DNA of 64,000 nt from Rhodoferax fermentans (GTDB lineage: Bacteria > Pseudomonadota > Gammaproteobacteria > Burkholderiales > Burkholderiaceae_C): positions 2,852,001 through 2,916,000 of the forward strand of contig NZ_MTJN01000002.1 of NCBI RefSeq assembly GCF_002017865.1, read 5' to 3'. The notes beneath the pieces were generated by a model that worked only from the letters and a program-made list of their open reading frames with translations, did no database searches and was not told the DNA's origin. The position numbers and the translations under genes were made by a program. Within the stretch, counting starts at the first letter, position 1. Every line of letters begins with the position of its first letter. This document shows positions 59,472 to 64,000 of this stretch, in pieces.

Positions 59472-59696
59472 ATGCCCATCTACGAATATGCCTGCAGCGA
59501 CTGCGGCCACCAATTTGAAACCCTGGTGCGTTCAGACACCGTGCCTGAATGCCCGAATTGCCAATCCAAAGCGCTCGAGAAACAGCTGTCGGTGTTTGCC
59601 ACCACAGCCTCCGGCCCAGACATGGCGGCTATGCCGCCGGGCCCGTGTGGTGGCTGCCCGAACGCGGCCGGACCGGGTGGCTGTTCGCTGCATTGA
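59472..59696 (+). CDS. FmdB-family zinc ribbon protein
   Basis: The 74-residue protein opens MPIYEYACSDCG, diagnostic for the FmdB/CxxC regulatory family, with Cys8, Cys11, Cys27 and Cys30 forming a zinc ribbon. The C-terminal half is Gly/Pro/Cys-rich (GPCGGCPNAAGPGGC). In methylotrophs FmdB was proposed to regulate formamidase and amidase genes; most members are uncharacterised. AAGGAG lies about six bases before ATG 59472. metH (first half) starts 83 bases after the stop. Confidence 0.88.
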   Translation: MPIYEYACSDCGHQFETLVRSDTVPECPNCQSKALEKQLSVFATTASGPDMAAMPPGPCGGCPNAAGPGGCSLH

Positions 59697-59779
59697 GTCC
59701 GCGTCCGCACGTCCATGGGCCAAACGGGGTGAACCACCAGCGCGGAGCCAGATAGCAGACGGCTTTCTACAATAGCGTT

Positions 59780-60826
59780 ATGACACGCCTGACCTATACC
59801 CGCGCCCAACAGCTGCCAGCCCTGCTTGAACAACGTATCCTGGTGCTTGATGGCGCCATGGGCACCATGATCCAGCGTTTCAAGCTTGACGAAACCCAAT
59901 ACAGGGGTGCGCGTTTCAAAGACTTCCACAAGGATGTCAAAGGCAACAACGAGCTGTTGAGCCTGACCCGCCCGGACGTGATCACCGACATCCATGAGCG
60001 TTATCTCGCCGCAGGGGCCGACATGATCGAGACCAACACCTTTGGCGCCACCCGTATTGCCCAGGCTGACTACGACATGGCGGATCTGGCCTACGAGATG
60101 AATTTGGCGTCTGCCAAACTGGCGCGCGCCGCTTGCGACAAATTCTCCACCCCCGAGAAACCGCGTTTTGTGCTGGGTGCGCTCGGCCCCACACCCAAAA
60201 CCGCGAGCATCAGCCCCGATGTGAACGACCCCGGCGCACGCAATGTGACGTTTGAGGAGCTGCGCGCCTCGTATTACGAACAGGTGGAAGCGCTTGTGCA
60301 GGGTGGGGCGGACGTGTTGCTGGTTGAAACCATTTTTGACACCCTCAACGCCAAGGCCGCCCTGTTTGCGATTGACGAGTATTTTGAAGCCAGTGGTGAA
60401 CGCCTGCCGATCATGATCAGTGGTACCGCGACCGATGCCTCGGGGCGGATTCTGAGCGGCCAGACGGTGACTGCCTTCTGGCACAGCGTGCGCCACGCGC
60501 AGCCCCTGGCCATTGGCCTGAACTGTGCCCTGGGTGCCACGCTGATGCGTCCCTATATTCAAGAGCTGAACAAGGCCGCACCCGACACCTTCATCAGCTG
60601 CTACCCCAATGCCGGTTTGCCCAACCCGATGAGCGACACCGGCTTTGATGAAACCCCGGATGTGACCAGCCGCCTGGTGGGTGAATTTGCCGCAGAGGGG
60701 CTGGTCAACATTGTGGGCGGTTGCTGCGGCACCACACCCGCCCACATTGGCGCCATCCACGACAAGGTGGCGCCCATGGCTGGGCGCACGCTGCAAAAAA
60801 ACGTGTTTTACAAGGAAGCGGCGTAA
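59780..60826 (+). CDS. metH: Methionine synthase homocysteine-binding module (first half of split MetH)
   Basis: The 348-residue barrel corresponds to the first module of MetH. It opens [16 protein letters not shown], and the three zinc ligands are Cys249 (GLNCALGA) and Cys315-Cys316 ([12 protein letters not shown]). Zinc activates the homocysteine thiol for methyl transfer from cobalamin carried by the other protein. That partner is encoded at 1638-4493 on the opposite strand, about 55 kb away. In the relatives I can recall, the two genes are adjacent. No SAH riboswitch is visible before this half. An orphan EIIC gene follows after 149 bases. Confidence 0.94.
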   Translation: MTRLTYTRAQQLPALLEQRILVLDGAMGTMIQRFKLDETQYRGARFKDFHKDVKGNNELLSLTRPDVITDIHERYLAAGADMIETNTFGATRIAQADYDMADLAYEMNLASAKLARAACDKFSTPEKPRFVLGALGPTPKTASISPDVNDPGARNVTFEELRASYYEQVEALVQGGADVLLVETIFDTLNAKAALFAIDEYFEASGERLPIMISGTATDASGRILSGQTVTAFWHSVRHAQPLAIGLNCALGATLMRPYIQELNKAAPDTFISCYPNAGLPNPMSDTGFDETPDVTSRLVGEFAAEGLVNIVGGCCGTTPAHIGAIHDKVAPMAGRTLQKNVFYKEAA

Positions 60827-60975
60827 CACGAATGGCCGCAGGCGGCCACCCCGAAACGCCTTGCTGACATCAATGCTCCCCTGTGGCGAGCTGGGCCAAA
60901 GACTCTCTGGTCTGGCCGCCGGTCTGACCAGGCCTGCGCCCGCTCTTTATTTACCTGATTGAACCCAAGCACACC

Positions 60976-62337
60976 ATGCAGTCTCTCCAAGCGTTTTTGA
61001 CGGCCTTTTTCAGTTTCAAGGCCTATGTGATGCTGCCCATCATCATCTTCTTCATTGCGCTGGCGGTCCGGCTGCCGCTGCGCCAGGTAGTGCTCAGCAC
61101 GGTCAGCTTGGCGGCCGGGTTTGCCGGGGTGTTCATCGCCTTCAACTTCTTTGTGTCCAACATCAGCCCGGCGGTGCAGCAGCTCACCAGCGTGCGCGGG
61201 CTCAATTTCCCGGTGCTGGACGTGGGCTGGCCACCCTTGGCCGCCATCACCTGGGCCTCGCCGCTGGCGGCTATTTCGATCCCGCTGGTGCTGGTGGCCA
61301 ATCTGCTGATGCTGGCTTTGGGCTGGACCCGCACCATTTACATTGACATCTGGAACTACTGGCACTTTGCGTTGATGGGTGCGCTGGTGATGGCGGTCAC
61401 TGGCAGCATGGCGCTGGGCTTGTCAGCCGTGTTGGTGATTGCGGTGTTTTGTTTCAAGATGACCGAATGGACCGCGCCCGATGTGGAGCGCGAAACTGGT
61501 CTGGTGGGTATTTCGGCCTCCCCTGTCTCGGTCAACGGATTGGTGCCTTACGCCGTGTGTGTGGACTGGCTGCTGGACCGTATTCCGGTGATCAAGCGCT
61601 TGAACTACAACCCCCACAGCAAAGGCGATGAGCCGTCGGTGGGCAGTGGTTTTGACCTGCTGGGCGAGCCGATGATCATTGGTGCCGTGATGGGCCTGGT
61701 TTTGGCCATGGCTGCGGGTTATGACTTGGGTGCCACGCTGGAATTGGCGGTGCACATTTCAGCGGTGATGTTCTTGCTGCCCAAGAGTGCCGGGCTGATT
61801 GGTGACGCGATGATGCCGGTAACCGTGGCCTTGCGCGATCAGGTGACGCGGTTTTTTCCGCATCGCAAAAATCTGATTGTGGCGATGGACACCGGTTTTC
61901 TGATGCACCACAAGTCGGTGATGGTCACCGGGCTGATCCTGATGATGCTGGCGGTGCTGATTGCGCTGGTGCTGCCTGGCAACAAAGTCTTGCCGCTGGG
62001 CGATTTGCCGAACCTGTTCTCGGTGATGTCTTTGTCTGTGCTGATTTTTCGTGGCAATGTGTTTCGCGCGGTGGTGGCCGGTGTGCCGGTCATCATCACG
62101 TTCTTGCTGATTGCTTCCAATATGGCGCCGCTCTACACCAAACTGGCCAGAGAGACACCGTCTTTCGATTCTGCCGGACTGGGCCTGATCACCGCGTTTA
62201 CCGACGGTGGGCACCAGGTGCGTTTCCTGATTTATTCAATCTACCGGGGCGAGTTGTGGGCGATGCTGTCGCTGCCTTTGTTGTTGGCGGCGATTTATAT
62301 GGTGTGGTGGCGTTTTCAAAGCAGCACCCCCAAGTAA
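60976..62337 (+). CDS. Orphan PTS EIIC of the galactitol (GatC) family
   Basis: The 453-residue polytopic protein aligns by eye with E. coli GatC: VLDVGWPPLAAITWASPLAA, RTIYIDIWNYWHFALMGALV, GEPMIIGAVMGLVLAMAAGYD and LPGNKVLPLGDLPNLF all have direct counterparts. EIIC subunits carry the sugar while EIIA and EIIB supply phosphate; neither is encoded nearby. The protein may transport without phosphorylation, use PTS proteins from elsewhere, or serve another role. It is the second EIIC-like protein without PTS partners in this window. The substrate is unknown. Confidence 0.85.
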   Translation: MQSLQAFLTAFFSFKAYVMLPIIIFFIALAVRLPLRQVVLSTVSLAAGFAGVFIAFNFFVSNISPAVQQLTSVRGLNFPVLDVGWPPLAAITWASPLAAISIPLVLVANLLMLALGWTRTIYIDIWNYWHFALMGALVMAVTGSMALGLSAVLVIAVFCFKMTEWTAPDVERETGLVGISASPVSVNGLVPYAVCVDWLLDRIPVIKRLNYNPHSKGDEPSVGSGFDLLGEPMIIGAVMGLVLAMAAGYDLGATLELAVHISAVMFLLPKSAGLIGDAMMPVTVALRDQVTRFFPHRKNLIVAMDTGFLMHHKSVMVTGLILMMLAVLIALVLPGNKVLPLGDLPNLFSVMSLSVLIFRGNVFRAVVAGVPVIITFLLIASNMAPLYTKLARETPSFDSAGLGLITAFTDGGHQVRFLIYSIYRGELWAMLSLPLLLAAIYMVWWRFQSSTPK

Positions 62338-62463
62338 GGCGCTGATCACGCACCAATCGCCCGCTTTTGGGCGCTTGAGAGGTCTTCGTCTTTGGCTTGG
62401 GAACAGCCAATCTAAAAAATAGGATAATCGTCCCTTTTACCAACCTGCCGGAGCCCATTCATC

Positions 62464-62631
62464 ATGGCCAAAGAATTTCGTACAGAAGCTGACCGCAAAG
62501 CGACGCCCCGTCCTGTTGCCCCCAAGGGCGTGTGCTACACCGCTGGCCACGGCCAGATGCGCAGCCTGGAGCGCGGCGTTGCCACCAACAACAAGAAAAA
62601 CCCCGGCAAGCGTTGCAAAAAAGGCGGCTAA
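62464..62631 (+). CDS. Small basic protein of unknown function
   Basis: This 55-residue ORF starts at ATG 62464 and is strongly basic, ending NNKKNPGKRCKKGG; Cys24 and Cys51 are its only cysteines. The composition is like a ribosome-associated or nucleic-acid-binding protein, but I recognise no family. A possible -10, TAGGATAAT-like (62420s), precedes it, and a perfect terminator follows 30 bases after the stop, so it appears to be a self-contained transcription unit. Confidence 0.7.
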   Translation: MAKEFRTEADRKATPRPVAPKGVCYTAGHGQMRSLERGVATNNKKNPGKRCKKGG

Positions 62632-62661
62632 TCCCTGCTATAGCCGCTTCATGCGGCGCCA

Positions 62662-62690
62662 AAAAAACGGCCCAAATCGGGCCGTTTTTT
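62662..62690 (+). terminator. Rho-independent terminator
   Basis: AAAAAACGGCCC and GGGCCGTTTTTT pair perfectly over 12 bases with loop AAATC. The flanking A and T runs let it work in both directions. Confidence 0.9.
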
Positions 62691-62694
62691 TATG

Positions 62695-62745
62695 CATTTT
62701 TAGCCTCTAGCCCTCGTATCAAAAGGGCATCAAGCTATCAAATCC
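62695..62745. repeat. Intergenic palindromic repeat, AGCCCTT..AAGGG family
   Basis: TTTTTAGCCTCTAGCCCTCG, TATCAAAAGGGCATCAAG and CTATCAAATCCAG keep the core and the GCTATCAAA flank. It lies between the terminator and the convergent mutase gene. Confidence 0.8.
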
Positions 62746-62759
62746 AGAGTGGACTCGCT

Positions 62760-64000
62760 TCACATGTTACGCCGGTACTGCCCACCTACCTCAAACAAGG
62801 CGTTGGTGATCTGACCCAGGGAGCAGCAGCGCACCGCGTCCATCAGCACCTCAAACACATTCTGGTTGTCGATCACGGCTTGTTGCAGTTTCTTCAGCAT
62901 GGCCGGTGCCTCGGCCGCATGGCGGGTGTGGAAGTCGGCCAGGCGCTGCAACTGGCTTTGTTTTTCTTCGTCGGTGGAGCGTGCCAGTTCCAGCTTGTCA
63001 TTGACCGGGTCACCATGCGGGTTGCGGAAGGTGTTGACACCGATGATGGGCAACTCACCGGTGTGTTTGAGCATCTCATACGTCATCGACTCGTCCTGGA
63101 TCTTGCCGCGCTGGTAGCCGGTTTCCATGGCGCCCAGCACACCACCACGCTCGGTGATGCGCTCAAACTCCAGCAACACCGCTTCTTCCACCAGCTCGGT
63201 CAGCTCCTCGATGATGAAGGCGCCTTGTGACGGGTTCTCGTTCTTGGCCAGGCCCCATTCGCGGTTGATGATGAGCTGGATGGCCATCGCTCGGCGCACT
63301 GAGTCTTCGGTTGGGGTGGTGATGGCCTCGTCGAACGCGTTGGTGTGTAAGCTGTTGCAGTTGTCGTAGACGGCAATCAGTGCCTGCAAGGTGGTGCGGA
63401 TGTCGTTGAACTGGATCTCCTGCGCGTGCAGGCTGCGCCCGCTGGTCTGGATGTGGTATTTGAGCTTCTGGCTGCGTTCGTTGGCGCCATAGCGCTCTTT
63501 CATCGCTACCGCCCAGATGCGCCGCGCCACCCGGCCCATCACGGTGTATTCGGGGTCCATGCCGTTGCTGAAGAAAAAACTCAGATTCGGCGCGAAGTCG
63601 TCAATGTGCATGCCGCGCGCCAAATAAGCTTCTACATAGGTGAAACCGTTGGAGAGTGTGAACGCCAGCTGGCTGATCGGGTTGGCACCGGCTTCGGCGA
63701 TGTGGTAGCCGCTGATGCTCACGCTGTAGAAGTTGCGCACGTTGTGGTGCACAAAATAGCTGGCGATGTCACCCATGACTTTCAGGCTGAACTCGGTGCT
63801 GAAGATGCAGGTGTTCTGTCCCTGGTCTTCCTTGAGGATGTCTGCCTGCACCGTGCCGCGCACATTGGCCAGCACCCATTCGCGAATTTTGGCGGCTTCG
63901 GTATCGGTGGGTTCACGGCCGTTGTCAGAGGCGAACTTCTCCAGGTTCTGGTCGATGGCTGCGTTCATGAACATGGCCAGGATGCTCGGCGCCGGGCCGT
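62760..64000 (-). CDS. Methylmalonyl-CoA mutase family protein, probably IcmF (5' part outside window)
   Basis: The reading frame runs off the right edge, so only the C-terminal 413 residues are visible. They form part of a B12-dependent acyl-CoA mutase large subunit: [68 protein letters not shown] and the end GGQYRRNM. The C-terminus is what I remember from IcmF, the fused isobutyryl-CoA mutase with B12-binding and GTPase domains at its N-terminus; those lie outside. A separate methylmalonyl-CoA mutase large subunit would continue into its own B12 domain here, and this protein stops. ATG 63974 is internal. Confidence 0.8.
   Translation of the reverse strand, partial: GPAPSILAMFMNAAIDQNLEKFASDNGREPTDTEAAKIREWVLANVRGTVQADILKEDQGQNTCIFSTEFSLKVMGDIASYFVHHNVRNFYSVSISGYHIAEAGANPISQLAFTLSNGFTYVEAYLARGMHIDDFAPNLSFFFSNGMDPEYTVMGRVARRIWAVAMKERYGANERSQKLKYHIQTSGRSLHAQEIQFNDIRTTLQALIAVYDNCNSLHTNAFDEAITTPTEDSVRRAMAIQLIINREWGLAKNENPSQGAFIIEELTELVEEAVLLEFERITERGGVLGAMETGYQRGKIQDESMTYEMLKHTGELPIIGVNTFRNPHGDPVNDKLELARSTDEEKQSQLQRLADFHTRHAAEAPAMLKKLQQAVIDNQNVFEVLMDAVRCCSLGQITNALFEVGGQYRRNM

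Overview
The window reads as a chromosomal segment of a GC-rich betaproteobacterium, most likely family Comamonadaceae and close to Rhodoferax. The evidence is the gene content (methionine synthase split into two genes, the rsmB-DUF4390-ntrY-ntrX order, the tRNA-tuf-secE-nusG-rplKAJL-rpoBC order), an S-adenosylhomocysteine (SAH) riboswitch, and two kinds of short palindromic repeat that I associate with this family. The assignment is from memory of these features, not from a search. I see no prophage, insertion sequence, CRISPR array or defence island; the interest lies in regulation, small genes and repeats.

Layout. 0-4.6 kb: the end of a YnjBC-type ABC transporter and the cobalamin-binding and activation part of methionine synthase (metH), preceded by an SAH riboswitch whose alternative pairings are visible. 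4.9-10.1 kb: a Cache-HAMP-GGDEF diguanylate cyclase, a Gfo/Idh/MocA oxidoreductase, and a fusion of a PTS EIIC-like membrane domain to an EAL phosphodiesterase. 10.7-20.0 kb: a pyruvate module of a CstA/BtsT pyruvate carrier, pyruvate formate-lyase, acetate kinase, a formate channel and a LytS/LytTR pair resembling BtsS/BtsR. Three boxes at exact 21-bp spacing lie upstream of cstA and resemble the E. coli BtsR target, so pyruvate sensing, uptake, cleavage and formate/acetate output probably form one regulon. 20.2-24.3 kb: a DUF2325 protein, a major facilitator with a Fur-like box, and recQ. 24.4-32.3 kb: four chemoreceptors in a row, two of them recent paralogues. 32.4-39.4 kb: trpE-trpG-ltaE-lysE-trpD-(55-residue membrane ORF)-trpC-ung with a possible leader peptide. 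39.5-53.5 kb: the tRNA-tuf-secE-nusG-ribosomal protein-rpoBC block. 53.5-58.9 kb: rsmB, DUF4390, an NtrY-type kinase, an NtrX-like regulator without its AAA+ domain, and four tRNAs. 59-64 kb: two small proteins, the homocysteine-binding half of methionine synthase about 55 kb from the other half, an orphan GatC-type EIIC, a small basic protein, and the 3' end of a methylmalonyl-CoA mutase family gene (probably icmF).

A repeat with an AGCCCTT..AAGGG core lies between genes at least eight times. Similar sequence also lies in frame inside metH, ltaE and ung, and an unrelated repeat lies in frame inside the zinc site of recQ. After rpoC one copy appears to serve as the transcription terminator.
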